DNA from: Eucommia ulmoides
Lineage: Eukaryota > Streptophyta > Magnoliopsida > Garryales > Eucommiaceae
Assembly: GCA_016647705.1 (NCBI GenBank)
Contig: CM028334.1
Location: forward strand, 3,467,546 to 3,531,545
Direction of reading: 5' to 3'
Length of the DNA stretch: 64,000 nucleotides
The stretch's first letter is position 1, and each line of letters starts with the position of its first letter. The position numbers and the translations under genes were made by a program. Shown here piece by piece: positions 49,010 to 60,292 of this stretch. The notes beneath the pieces are model-generated. The model had not been told where the DNA came from, did not search any database, and saw nothing but the letters and a program-made list of their open reading frames with translations.

Positions 49010-49640
49010 ACCAGTATTTAAAACATCACATTATTGAATGAACGAGGATGTCATTTTAAAGTTATTATTTAGACGAAATGTATTTGCAATTAAATCTAAC
49101 AAAAAAATAATTGAATTATAATTATTTATGATTATATTAATATGTTGAATTCAACACAAAGTTCTAATCTTATTAATCAAATTTTTCTAATTAACTGATC
49201 GTGTTAAATTCCACACATTATTAAATTTAACACAATAGTGAACAAATAATTTTAAATTTCATAAATAATAATTTATATAAAATTTTAAAATTGATTTTTT
49301 AAAAAAATATATAAATAAAATTTATGGGAAACCTTGAATCCCCCACCACCCCCCGCGCCGCCTAAACCTTAAGATTAATTGATAAAATATTACAAATTAC
49401 AACCACATAAGATTTAAGATAATGTGCATTAGCCCTATTAATTTTTGCACATGGGGTACACAACATAAGCAACCTTAAACTAACTTTAACTAACTTCATA
49501 AGTTTCCAAACTACAACTAAAAGGAATTCATACTAAAACAAAAAACAAAACTAACTAAAAGACTAAAAAAACAACCTTAATAATTCCCTAAACAAGTAGT
49601 TTGTATCATTATTTATACAAACATACATCAATTACCTTGA
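48446..49640. repeat. AT-rich spacer with a 55-bp tandem duplication and (AT)n
   Basis: 48723-48777 and 48778-48832 are perfect or nearly perfect direct copies beginning 'aaattccacacaagcata'. An interrupted (AT)n tract lies at 48963-49008. No gene. The 3' end of the DEK-like pseudogene lies just to the right. Confidence 0.7.
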
Positions 49641-49959
49641 ATGAACTATTCATCGCCATCTTCATCTTCTTCATCGGTCATGTTACTTATTACATCAGTA
49701 ATTATAGCCTTAACCTCGGCTTTTTTGTGCAATAGATCGATCCCGAAATGGGTACCTGTAAATATAATCACAATATTCAATAGATTAAAAACTCAAAAGC
49801 ATAAACTTGTTTGTTCTTCTAAAGGTTGTAATATTATAGACAATGTTGAGATATATGAATGTGTATCGTACCCAGTTGTTTGAGAATATCTGACAAAGTC
49901 ACCTGTAATGAAAGAAATTATAGAGATTTTGTTAGTGATAAAAAGGTGGATTTAATTAT

Positions 49960-50480
49960 TTGGGTTTTTTACAATTTACGCCTTGAAGGTAGATGATTAT
50001 CTCACTTACATCCACATAGTTTTAATTTGAACATGACACATGTCGAATCCTACGATTCAACATCGTTGTGTTACCTAATCCTAAGCTATATATGAGTCTA
50101 GAGGTAATACTCCTCTTTTGACATCTTTTTGAGAGTGAGTTCGGCCCATTGGATTTCAACATGATATTAGAGCCTGGTTTTTTGTATGATATTGAACATG
50201 TTAAATCTCACATCAATGTTAAGTCCCCAATATCCCTTCACAATGGTTTATCAAAGTTTACTCTACGTGTGACGGGACGTGTTAAATCTTACATTGATGT
50301 TGAGCCCCCAATTTTTGTTTACAGTGATTTGTCAAATCTACCCTACGCGTGAAGGGGCATGTTGAAACCCACATCCCTTGTGTTACTTGATCCTAAGCTA
50401 CATATAAGTGTAGGGGTAATTCTCCTCTTTCAAGGAGTTTTCTAAGAATGAGTTTGGCCCATTGAGTTTCTACAAAATGT
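49960..50480. repeat. Direct repeats within a DEK intron
   Basis: Phrases recur about every 80-330 bp: 'cctaagcta.atat.agt.tag.ggtaat' (50089 and 50392), 'gttaaatct.acat..atgtt' (50199 and 50281), 'gtttggcccattg' or a close variant (50140 and 50453). Looks like an old transposon insertion; no reading frame. Confidence 0.45.
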
Positions 50481-50601
50481 CCCAATCATTCTATTTTAGT
50501 CCAAATCATTAATCTCATTACTATTATATGGAGGTCAAGTAGTCATGTGTCATACACATTACTACTTTTAAGATAGCTTTATGAACAATTCCAACCTCTT
50601 C

Positions 50602-50706
50602 TCCCCTCCCCCCCCCCAAAAAAAAAAAAATTCACAAACATACACACATTCTTATTCAGTAGTTGTTTTTTTTTTTTGGGGGGGGGTGGGGGGGGGGGGT
50701 GGGGGG
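50602..50706. repeat. Inverted poly-C/A and poly-T/G tracts
   Basis: C-rich run plus 13 A (50602-50630) faces 12 T plus a run of about 28 mostly G (50666-50706), 36 bp apart. It could form a hairpin, and the G run could form a quadruplex. Length is assembly-sensitive. Confidence 0.8.
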
Positions 50707-50799
50707 AGATGAGAATTGAGGGGATGGAAGGAGTAGTAGAAATGACCATGAATGAAGCACCTTTAAAAAAACCTTACAACTGACCGCTTGTTTGCAAAA

Positions 50800-50935
50800 T
50801 TTGCAACAAGAATAAAATTTGGACTATTGTGGGATGAATAGGAAGTTTAGGGTGTTATATGTTCGAGTTAAAACAATAGGAACCTATGTAAGATAATGTC
50901 AAGCTTTAAAGGTACAAGATGTCAAAGCCCCTAAT
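50800..50935. mobile_element. MITE, family M2, partial copy 3
   Basis: The minus-sense sequence 'catataacaccctaaacttcctattcatcccac' and the flanking 'ttgacatctt' match copy 1 at 24455-24725. Only one arm is present. Confidence 0.45.
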
Positions 50936-52959
50936 TATTTAGAAAAATAAATAAATGCCAAAAGAACTGTTACTTACAGTATTGAAGTCCACATTTTTAA
51001 GAATATCTACAGCAACCGCATGCATTTCTTCTTTACTGGGCTCTGCCTTGGTCTTTTCTTCTTTGCTCGGCTGTGCCTTGGCCTTTTTGTTAGCTTTCCC
51101 TTTCCCTATTTTAAGAAGAAAAAAAATTAAAAATGGGGAGGAAAACATAAATACAAATATATATACATAGGAACCGACCGACAAATATGTATGGATTTAT
51201 CTATGTAGCCAGTGTGTGTGGGTGATCAGTATGATCTCATACCTAACACACTCCTTGTCATTTCAATCATCTTGTATCATTTTTCATAATACCATAGACG
51301 ACCCTTACAAATTTGAGTAAATAGATATATCCATCCATATTCGTCGGTCGGTCAGTCCCTAATTATTCAAACATCTTAGAACGAAAACTCATGGGCATGA
51401 TCATAAAAAATAAAAAGAATAGAGAACTATGCACCTTGATCATTCGATGGAGCTTTTGTGGAAGACTTGCTTGGTTTTTTCTTGCTAGAAGTTTTTTTCT
51501 TGGTAGGAGAATCCTGACCCTTCTCGGGTTTTTTCCCAACTCTTTGTTTCTTAGTGGATGATGCCTTAGACTTAGAAGTTTCATCATTACCGGTTCCTTC
51601 TCTCTTCAAAGAACGGGAAGATTTCTTGGTAGGTTTAGATTTTTCTGGAGTTTTAACCTCAGCATCCTCCTACTTCATGTCTTCCTCGGATGAATCTTTT
51701 TCAGTTTGAATGTGCTTCTTCGGTTCCTCTTCATCTTCCTCACTCTCTTCATCTTTCTCCTCCTCTGTGTTCTTGCTCGGAATCAGTATGCCGCTTATCA
51801 CTGTTCTCTTCATTGTCCATATTGTCCTCAGAGTCGTCTTTGTTTTCGGATGATTCATCATCATCATCCTTCTCAAGAACTTCATCTTTTTCGTCGGTTT
51901 TGGATGATTGCTTGTGCTTATGCTTCTCTCCTTTGGAAATCTTCATTGATTTCTAAGAGAATCACAAAAAAAAAAAAAAAATTAAAAAAAATATGAAGCA
52001 ACTTGTAATTGGAAATAAACCCGAAGGCACCATTTGATAATATTTTTTTTTAATACCTAATTTCAAATGAGCATTTGCTTTACACTTCAAAAGTAATTTT
52101 AAAAATAAAAAAAGTTGATTTTTAAAATTACTTTTAAAGTATTTTTTTGAAAAAACTAAAATATAATTCCTATAACTATTATATAAACTTTATATTTTAA
52201 ATTTTCATCTCAAATGTACTTAAAAAGAAATGTGAAGAAACAGCAATAATTGTTTGAAAATCAATTAAACAAACCCAAATTCTTCCAAAATATCTCCAGT
52301 TTGGGCAAGAGCCCCAATAATAAACAAGAAAATTAACAACATCATGTCATATCTAACGCTTCTAAAATAAAGAAAGGCAACTTAAGAAGACAAACCTTGG
52401 CTGATGTTGATTTCGAATTCCGTTTTCGCTTTCTTCCACTCTAAAGAAACAATACGTGAAAAACGGATCAGGAGGACAACCTTAAAACATTTTAAAAAAA
52501 TAAAAACAAATTTAGACAGATCACAAACCTTGTCTTTGTCAGCAAGCAAGGTATCAGTAGTGGCATGTGGGATTCCAAGAACTCCAATATTTTTGCAGAT
52601 AGATCCTCCTGCCAAAAAAAAAAAAGAGATTGTTGAACTGATTGAATTGAAACCCTAATATGTAGGGGATGATGTTGTCTGAAAGTACTTGCCTTTTTAG
52701 AACTGGATTTGTGGATTTGAATATTGAGAAAATCAGAAAACCCCAATAACTTCTCCTTCACACATTTGTCAAGCTTCTCCTTGATCTTTGCCCTCTGCTT
52801 TTCTTGCTGAAAAATACAAGCAAAATGCAAACTCCATTTTAATACAAGAAATCTTTGATAATCATCAAAATTTTGTTGAATAAAACGTTATATAAATTCA
52901 GAAGATCATAAAATAAAAGACATATACATCTTAAAGAATCATATACCTCATTTTCATCT

Positions 52960-53161
52960 AAAAAATAAGGGGTTCGAATCTGCGAAAAAATAATTGTTGG
53001 GAAGGACAACCACGCATTCCGAACGAGATAATTTTTTACTTTGTGTGGATAGGGAGATATTCGTGGTATAAAAAAAAAAAAAATTATTAAAAAAACCTTT
53101 TTTTTTTAAAATAATAATATAAAATAAATAAAATTTCCTAGGAGGCTAAGCAAAAAGGGTG
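52960..53161 (+). mobile_element. 5'-truncated SINE S1 plus shared flank
   Basis: Begins in the body of SINE S1 just before box B (GGGGTTCGAATCTGCG) and matches 27192-27424 to 'aagcaaaaagggtg'. Its left edge is where DEK coding sequence stops. Confidence 0.7.
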
Positions 53162-53242
53162 GAGTTGTTTACCTATTAAATATTAAAAAAAAAAAAAATT
53201 ACTGAAACCATTCACCTTTTAACTTATTTACCGGTCCAATGT

Positions 53243-53469
53243 ATTTCGCCCTTGTGAAGGGCGAAATCGAATTTTTTTTTTTTTTTGATCTCGCACTTGT
53301 GAACGGCGGGATAAAAAAATAATAATTTAATTTGATCCCGCTCTTGTGAAGGGCGGGATCAGTAATTTTTTTTTTTATTTGATCCCGCCCTTGTGAAGGG
53401 CGGGATCACTCAAACGGCGATCAACCGTGTGCAACAAAAGAAGGCAGCCTTTTAGGCTGCCTTCTTTTG
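53243..53469. repeat. Hairpin ladder upstream of the MULE-associated TATA box
   Basis: Five inverted repeats in 227 bp. 53243-53267: 11-bp perfect stem, GTG loop. 53287-53312: imperfect. 53334-53360: 12-bp stem with one mismatch, GTG loop. 53381-53407: 12-bp perfect stem (GATCCCGCCCTT/AAGGGCGGGATC), GTG loop. 53435-53469: 16-bp perfect stem (CAAAAGAAGGCAGCCT), TTT loop. The first four are a tandem repeat with a unit of about 46 bp separated by A/T runs. The compensating changes (TTCGCCC with GGGCGAA; GATCCCGCCC with GGGCGGGATC) preserve pairing. Confidence 0.88.
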
Positions 53470-53550
53470 CCTATATAGTTTATAGGTATACTTTATAAGT
53501 ATACTTTAATTTGAAATTTTAAAAAAACTAGGTATATGTGCACAATTTCG

Positions 53551-53690
53551 CCTATAAATATCACTTGCCGGATTTCATTAAAATTCACACTTCTTCATTT
53601 GCTCCTTCTCTCATTTGTTCTTCATTTTGATATTTTTTGTTCTAGTTACACTTCTTCTATTCAGACTTCTACTCCTCTATTCACAGGTTA
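53551..53690 (+). promoter_or_regulatory. Putative MULE promoter and leader exon
   Basis: CCTATAAATA at 53551-53560 is a good TATA box. About 30 bp on begins a pyrimidine-rich leader without ATG (53580-53689), ending in a donor-like CACAG|GTTAGTATA. The next acceptor I can support is AATAG|CCG at 56598-56600. Confidence 0.55.
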
Positions 53691-53739
53691 GTATATTTTT
53701 AACGTTTTTTTAATTTATTTGTTAATTTAATTAGTATAT

Positions 53740-56200
53740 TTTTTACCTTTATTTGTTAGTTAGTTGGTTAGTTTAATTTGTTAATTTAATTGTTGAATTA
53801 AAAATTATACTTTGGCCATTTTCACATGTTTAAGAAAATATAAAATAATATATTATTTAAAAAAAAATGTTAGTTAGTTAGTTTAATTTTTTACTCTAGC
53901 TATTTAATTAAAAAAATATGCACTTTGACCCCTAAAAGTTTAACAACTAGAAAAATATAAATTTTTAATATATTATTTTAAAATAAATTATTAGTTAGTT
54001 TGTTTGTTGTGTTAATTTAATTTGTTGGTTTAGTTGTTTAATTAGATGGTCAGTTTAATTTGTAAATTTAGTTGTTAAGTTAAAAATTACACTTTGTCTA
54101 ATTTCACATATGTAGAAAAATATACACTTTGGCCCCTGAAATTTTTTCAATTACAAAAATATAAAATTTTCAACCTATTGTTTTAAAATAAATTGTTAGT
54201 TAGTTTCATTTTTGAATTTTGTTATTTAATTTAAAATGTATTTATTTAATTTGTTAATTTAGTTGTTAAATTAAAAATTACACTTTCGCCCCATGTGTAT
54301 GAAAATATAAATCAACATATTACATTTTTAGTTAGTTTAATTTTCTAATTTAACTATTTAATTAAAATACACTTTAGCCCCTGAAATTTTGATAATTAGA
54401 AAAATATAAAACTAAAATACCTATTATTTTGTTTTATTTGTTAATTTAGTTTTTAAATTAAAAATTAGACTTTCGCCCCTTTCACATGTGTAAGAAAATA
54501 TAAATCAACATATTATATTTTTAGTTAGTTTAATTTTCTAATTTAGCTATTTAATTAAAAATATACACTTTAGCCCGTAAAAATTTAATAATTAGAAAAA
54601 TATAAAACTAAAATACCTATTATTTTGTTTAATTTGTTAATTTAGTTGTTAAATTAAAAATTACACTTTCGCCCTTTTCACATGTGTAGGAAAATATACA
54701 CTTTGGCCCTTGAAATTTTTCAGTTGGAAAAATATTAAATATTCAACCTATTGTTTTAAAATAAATTGTTAGTTAGTTTCATTTTTTAATTTCGTTATTT
54801 AATTTAAAATGAATTTATTTAATTTGTTAATTTAGTTGTTAAATTAAAATTTACACTTTCGCCCCTTTCACATGTGTAGGAAAATATAAATCAACATATT
54901 ACATTTTTAGTTAGTTTAATTTTCTAATTTAGCTATTTAATTAAAAATATACACTTTGGCCCGTGAAAATTTGATAATTAGAAAAATATAAAATTAAAAT
55001 ACCTATTATTTTGTTTAATTTGTTAATTTAGTTATTAAATTAAAAATTACACTTTCGTCCCTTTCACATGTGTAGGAAAATATACACTTTGACCCTTGAA
55101 ATTTTTTCAATTAGAAAAACATTAAATATTCAACCTATTGTTTTAAAATAAATTGTTAGTTAGTTTCATTTTTAATTTCGTTATTTAATTTAAAATGTAT
55201 TTATTTAATTTGTTAATTTAGTTGTTAAATTAAAAATTACACTTTCGCCCCGTTCACATGTGTAGGAAAATATAAATCAACATATTATATTTTTAGTTAG
55301 TTTAATTTTCTAATTTAGCTATTTAATTAAAAATATACACTTTGGCCCCTTAAATTTTGATAATTAGAAAAATATAAAATTAAAATACCTATTATTTGTT
55401 TTAGTTGTTAAATTAAAAATTACACTTTCGCCCCGTTCACATGTGTAGGAAAATATACACTTTGGCCCTTGAAATTTTTTCAATTAGAAAAATATTAAAT
55501 ATTCAACCTATTTTTTTAAAATAAATTGTTAGTTAGTTTTATTTTTTAATTTCGTTATTTAATTTAAAATGTATTTATTTAATTTGTTAATTTAGTTGTT
55601 AAATTAAAAATTACACTTTCGCCCCTTTCACATGTGTAGGAAAATATAAATCAACATATTACATTTTTAGTTAGTTTAATTTTCTAATTTAGCTATTTAA
55701 TTAAAAATATACACTTTGGCCCCTTAAATTTTGATAATTAGAAAAATATAAAATTAAAATACCTATTATTTTGTTTAATTTGTTAATTTAGTTGTTAAAT
55801 TAAAAATTACACTTTCGCCCCTTTCACATGTGTAGGAAAATATAAATCAACATATTACATTTTTAGTTAGTTTAATTTTCTAATTTGGCTATTTAATTAA
55901 AAATATACACTTTGGCCCCTGAAAATTTGACAATTAGAAAAATATAAAATTAAAATACCTATTATTTGTTTAATTTAGTTGTTAAATTAAAAATTATACT
56001 TTCGCCCCTTTCACATGTGTAGGAAAATATAAATCAACATATTACATTTTTAGTTAGTTTAATTTTCTAATTTAGCTATTTAATTAAAAATATACATTTT
56101 GGCCCCTGAAAAGTTGATAATTAGAAAAATATAAAATTAAAATACCTATTCTTTGTTTAATTTGTTAATTTATTTCATTTTTTGAATTTCGTTATTTAAT
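53740..56200 (+). repeat. Tandem array of about 190-bp units in the MULE leader intron
   Basis: About 12 copies of an AT-rich unit marked by 'ttcacatgtgtaggaaaatata' near 53820, 54100, 54288, 54480, 54672, 54865, 55062, 55253, 55438, 55628, 55825 and 56012. Two monomer types follow the marker: A ('aatcaacatattacattttt') and B ('cactttggcccttgaaat'). Between 54672 and 55628 they alternate B-A-B-A-B-A, giving a dimer of about 380 bp; beyond that type A dominates. No coding sequence. Confidence 0.88.
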
Positions 56201-56599
56201 TTAAAATGTATTTGTTTAAACTTATATAAAATAATTTTTGGTTAGTTTATTAAACTTGTTATATTGGTAAGTAAAATGTTAAGATTGAAAATAAATTACT
56301 TAAATCCATAAAAAATTAACACTACAAACATTGGAATATGATGTACAAATTGTGCACTTTCATTCTTCAAATTAATTGAATCTATTTAGTTGATATTAGC
56401 TTGACGTGGAATTTATATTCGATTTAGAGTTAAAGTTAAAATAATTATTGAATAAATTCAAAATAAGTAAAATATTAAGGATTGAAAATAAATTACTCTA
56501 ACCCATAAAAAATGAACACTATAAACCAACATACTTTTGTGATTGAGTTTTAGTTAACGATATTATTTTCTTGTTTTGTTTTGCCTTGTCAAATAATAG

Positions 56600-58556
56600 C
56601 CGCTTGAAATAGATCACGTTCGGTTGTTATTGTATTGGGGTGGTAGAATATTGGAAAGTACGGAGTTCGAGATTTGTTATAGTACATCAGTTGTAAAATC
56701 TTTGGTTGTCCGTAGGGGAACAACCTTAAATGAATTAATTGAGACGCTAAAACCATGTGTTTTGAAAATGGGGTTACTGGAATTTTGAAACTAAAGTGTA
56801 GGATGCCGATGGCTCTTTTCGGGTCGAACTATAAATATACCTTGTTTTCTATCGAGGATGACTCAACATTAAATCAAGTGCTTGAGTTACCTCTTTATAT
56901 ACCCTCCCTTCTTGCTGTTGAAGTGTATGTAGAGATAGAACGGGCATTTGATGATGGTCAAAAAAAATTTCCCCCAAGTGGTCATTTTACCAACTTAATG
57001 ACCCAGAGTTTAAATCCGTACAGTACCCAATCTGACGGACAATTTTTCAGCACCGTTCCCCAAGCAGTCCAATCTAATTACACCATCCCACCCCCTTACA
57101 GTCTAGAACAATATCATTCCCACAATACTCCTATGCTGCACCCCCAATTACTTGAGTCTAATTACACCGTGGTCATGGCACCAGCTCTGCTCTTCCACAT
57201 CCCCATTATTCGCCGAGTAGTCCGCCGCAAGATAACATAAGTAATTATGGTGGTGACTTTGATACAATTGATAGTCGCCACGATGTGTCAGAAGAAGAGT
57301 TAGATACGGATGTTGCGTTTCAGCCAGACAAAGATCTAGATGCTGGGCCTAGCGGGCAAGGAGGTCAAAATCAGCAATTGGAGTTGGACAATGTAATTTC
57401 ATTTTTCAATAACTTGGATTGGGGTGACGACGATGACTTGGCGAAATACGAGCCGAAGTTGCGGAAGAATTTTTGGACACCGGAGATGGACGAATTTCGT
57501 ACCGGTATGGTCTTTAAGGACAAGGAACATCTCCAGTAGGCCGTCAAATTTTACCACTTGAAAAAGAACAAAGAGTTTTATGTCTCGCAAACAAACAAGA
57601 AGCTCTGGTTGATTAATTGTTCGCATGGATGCGATTGGAGGTTGCGGGCGGGGAGAAAAAAAAGTCACGGTATGTTTGAGATTACACAGTATGAGGGGCA
57701 ACACACATGTTTTTATAATCATACTGCTATAGATCATAAAAATTTGGATTCTGCACTCATTTCGAACCTAATACTTGGACAAGTCGAACAGGATCCAGAA
57801 TTGAAGATTGGCGTCATTGTGGCTTACGTGAAGGAGGCTCATGGATACACTATCTCCTATCGAAAAGCTTGGTTGGCTAGATCTAAAGCCATTGAGACCT
57901 TGTTCGGAGATTGGAATGAATCATACCGGAAGTTACCGAAGTTTATGGTCGCGTTGTAGCACTACAATGCAGGTACGATTGTCGAGTGGAGCACTGTGTC
58001 GACTGATATGCCTGACTATAGGATGTTCGACATGGTATTTTGGGCATTCAAAGCTTCAGTTGACGGATGGCGTTATTGTCGTCTTGTAATCACCATTGAC
58101 GAAACCCATTTGTATGGTAAATATGAGGGAAAGATTTTAATCGCCATAGGAATGACGTCGTCCAACAAGTGCTACCCATTGGCTTTTGCAGTCGTACCGA
58201 CGGAGGATTACCGATGTTGGCGATGGTTCATCTACATGCTTAAGCGTCATATTGTCGGTGATCGTCCTGAGGTTACATTGATATCTGATAAACACGCCGG
58301 CATTATTAGTGCAGTTGACAATATTTGGCTTAATCAACATAACGAGCCCCTCCGATATTATCGATTTTGTTTGCGGCACCTTTGTAGCAATTTCAATAAG
58401 ATTGCTAAAAATCAGCATCTCAAAGATCTTGCTTGGAATGCAGGTGCTGCAACACAAATTCGAAAATACGATGCTATCATGGAAGAGATAAAAAAGATTG
58501 ATGTTCAGGCGCATGCATGGTTGAGCAATCATGTGAACGCTCCCCGATTTTCCAGA
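56600..58556 (+). pseudogene. MuDR/Mutator-like transposase (MULE), broken
   Basis: Segments: 56600-56770 (PLEIDHVRLLLYWGGRI, RRGTTLNELIETL), 56755-57170 (MPMALFGSNYKYTLFSIEDD; PPPYSLEQYH), then one frame 57170-58570 with DVSEEELDTDV, FRTGMVFKDKEHLQ, the zinc-binding DNA-binding region (KFYHLKKNKEFYV; INCSHGCDWRLRA; GQHTC) and the transposase core (FWAFKASVDGWRYC; IDETHLYGKYEGKILIA; AFAVVPTED; LISDKHAGI). The first catalytic Asp is at 58098-58100, the second at 58287-58289. Damage: two frameshifts (near 56770 and 57170), in-frame TAG at 57537-57539 and 57957-57959, Gly-to-Glu in the usual DGTHL motif, and truncation at NAPRFSRE, so the rest of the core and the zinc knuckle are absent. It moved DNA by cut-and-paste when intact; now dead. 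Confidence 0.9.
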
Positions 58557-58959
58557 GAAAACCAAAAACAAATATATATATAGATATATGTTTATATATG
58601 CTTGGCGCTGGTAAAACGAGAAGGGTTTTTAAAAACGTCGATTTTCTCATTAAAATGTACTTAAGCCTGTTTTAGAAAAAAGGAGTCGCCACCTAGCATT
58701 GGGTTTAAATGATGTGCTAGGTCACCATATTTTTCTTTTTTTGAAAATAATTTAAAAATGGCTTAAGTAAAATTTGACTCCAAAAATAATATGGTCTAAC
58801 CAGAGATTCGTTTAAAAAGTTCGGGGGTCAGTTACGCTCGGGGAAGGTGTCAAGCACCCCAAGACGCCTGTCCAAAGACGGTACCTTATCCGATTAAGTC
58901 CAATTAGAATTTAAATCCGAATGTTTTTATTTTATTTTTAAATCCTCCTTATATACACA

Positions 58960-59880
58960 TACACACACATTTGAGGGGAGTGATCCCCCTTCTAAACCTA
59001 GACCGTTCTGATTGAAGGTTGAGAATTTTCCACCTCGTATTGTTAGCACATTATATTTAATACAAATTAAATAAAACACCCGCACACACGCATCGAGGAG
59101 AGTAATTCCCTTCTAAATTTATGCCGTTCAAATTGAAGGTTGGGAATTTTCCACCTCATATTGTTAGTACATTATATTTAATACAAATTAAATAAAACGC
59201 ATCGAGGAGAGTACTTCCCTTCTAAATTTATGCCGTTCAAATTGAAGGTTGGGAATTTTCCACCTCATATTGTTAGTACATTATATTTAATACAAATTAA
59301 ATAAAACACCCGCACACACGCATCGAGGAGAGTAATTCCCTTCTAAATTTAGCCATTCAAATTGAAGGTTGGGAATTTTCCACCTCGTATTGTTAGCACA
59401 TTATATTTAATACAAATTAAATAAAACACCCGTACACACGCATCGAGGAGAGTAATTCCCTTCTAAATTTAGCCATTCAAATTGAAGGTTGGGGATTTTC
59501 CACCTCGTATTGTTAGCACATTATATTTAATACAAATTAAATAAAACACCCGTACACACGCATCGAGGAGAGTAATTCCCTTCTAAATCTTAGCCATTCA
59601 AATTGAAGGTTGGGAATTTTCCACCTCGTATTGTTAGCACATTATATTTAATACAAATTAAATAAAACACCCGCACACACGCATCGAGGAGAGTAATTCC
59701 CTTCTAAATCTTAGCCATTCAAATTGAAGGTTGGGAATTTTCCACCTCGTATTGTTAGCACATTATATTTAATACAAATTAAATAAAACACCCGCACACA
59801 CGCATCGAGGAGAGTAATTCCCTTCTAAATCTTAGCCATTCAAATTGAAGGTTGGGAATTTTCCACCTCGTATTATTTAC
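58960..59880 (-). repeat. Tandem array, unit about 121 bp, 8 copies
   Basis: Unit: 'catcgaggagagtaattccc', 'ttcaaattgaaggttggg', 'ttttccacctcgtattgtta', 'ttatatttaatacaaatta', 'cacccgcacacacg'. Unit starts are about 58964 (diverged), 59091, 59200, 59321, 59441, 59561, 59682 and 59803; spacing is 120-121 except one of 109 that lacks the 13-bp 'acccgcacacacg' part. Later units are almost identical, the first diverged, so growth was from the right. Confidence 0.93.
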
Positions 59881-60220
59881 TTAAAAAAAAAAAAAAAAAA
59901 AAAATAAATAAAATAAAAAAAATAAATAAATAAAAAGAAAATAAAAAGTAATAAATAAATAAATAATAAAGGAAGAAGAAAAAAAAAAATCTAATTTACA
60001 AAAAAAAAATTAGTATAATAACAACTTAAAAAAAATAAGAGTAAGATTTACAATAGATGAAAATTTACCACCTTCTTGGAGATTTTTCTTCTTCAAAATT
60101 ACAATAAAATGAAAATAATATTATTTTCTTCAAAAATTTTCTCCAGATTTCTCCTCTCCCTTACAAAAATTTCTCTCAAAAAATTTCTTCCTCCCAAAAA
60201 TCTCTCCTCTCCCTCTTGTG

Positions 60221-60246
60221 ATCCTTCCTATATTTATAGGAAGGAT
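60221..60246 (-). promoter_or_regulatory. TATA box inside a perfect inverted repeat
   Basis: ATCCTTCCTATA and its complement (12-bp arms, 2-nt centre) enclose the sequence CTATAAATA on the minus strand, a strong plant TATA box. On this strand a purine-rich leader follows (60220-60060). The hairpin ladder lies upstream, at 60293-60497. Confidence 0.65.
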
Positions 60247-60292
60247 TTTTTAAGAATCCTACGACAGCCATGCGAAAAAGAGGGGAAAAAGT

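Larger units (their letters stand above)
49646..52958 (-). pseudogene. DEK: DEK-like chromatin protein gene, truncated and frameshifted
   Basis: Minus-strand exons: 52958..52947 (fragment, DENE), 52806..52693, 52608..52529, 52440..52396, 51952..51435, 51105..50978, 49902..49872, 49755..49646. The order fits plant DEK: KIKEKLDKCVKEKLLGFSDF, the HATTDTLLADKDK segment, a basic SGRKRKRNSK stretch, a long Asp/Glu/Lys/Ser-rich linker, and the C-terminal DEK_C fold (AVDILKNVDFNT, TLSDILKQLGTHFGIDL, AEVKAIITDVI) ending in an acidic tail. DEK proteins bind DNA/histones and shape chromatin. Lesions: exon 52608..52529 is 80 nt instead of 81 (frameshift before PHATTD); a second frameshift near 51760; an in-frame TAG near 51676. 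The 5' half, including the SAP-like region, is missing: coding ends at 52958, where a SINE-derived block begins. One intron has a GC donor (AAG|GCAAGT at 52692). Sequencing error could explain an indel, but not the truncation. Confidence 0.85.

Noticed and set aside
51690..51996. Ser-rich plus-strand frames
   Set aside because: Antisense of the acidic/Lys-rich DEK linker.
57399..58571. Minus-strand frames opposite the MULE
   Set aside because: Antisense shadows of the transposase.
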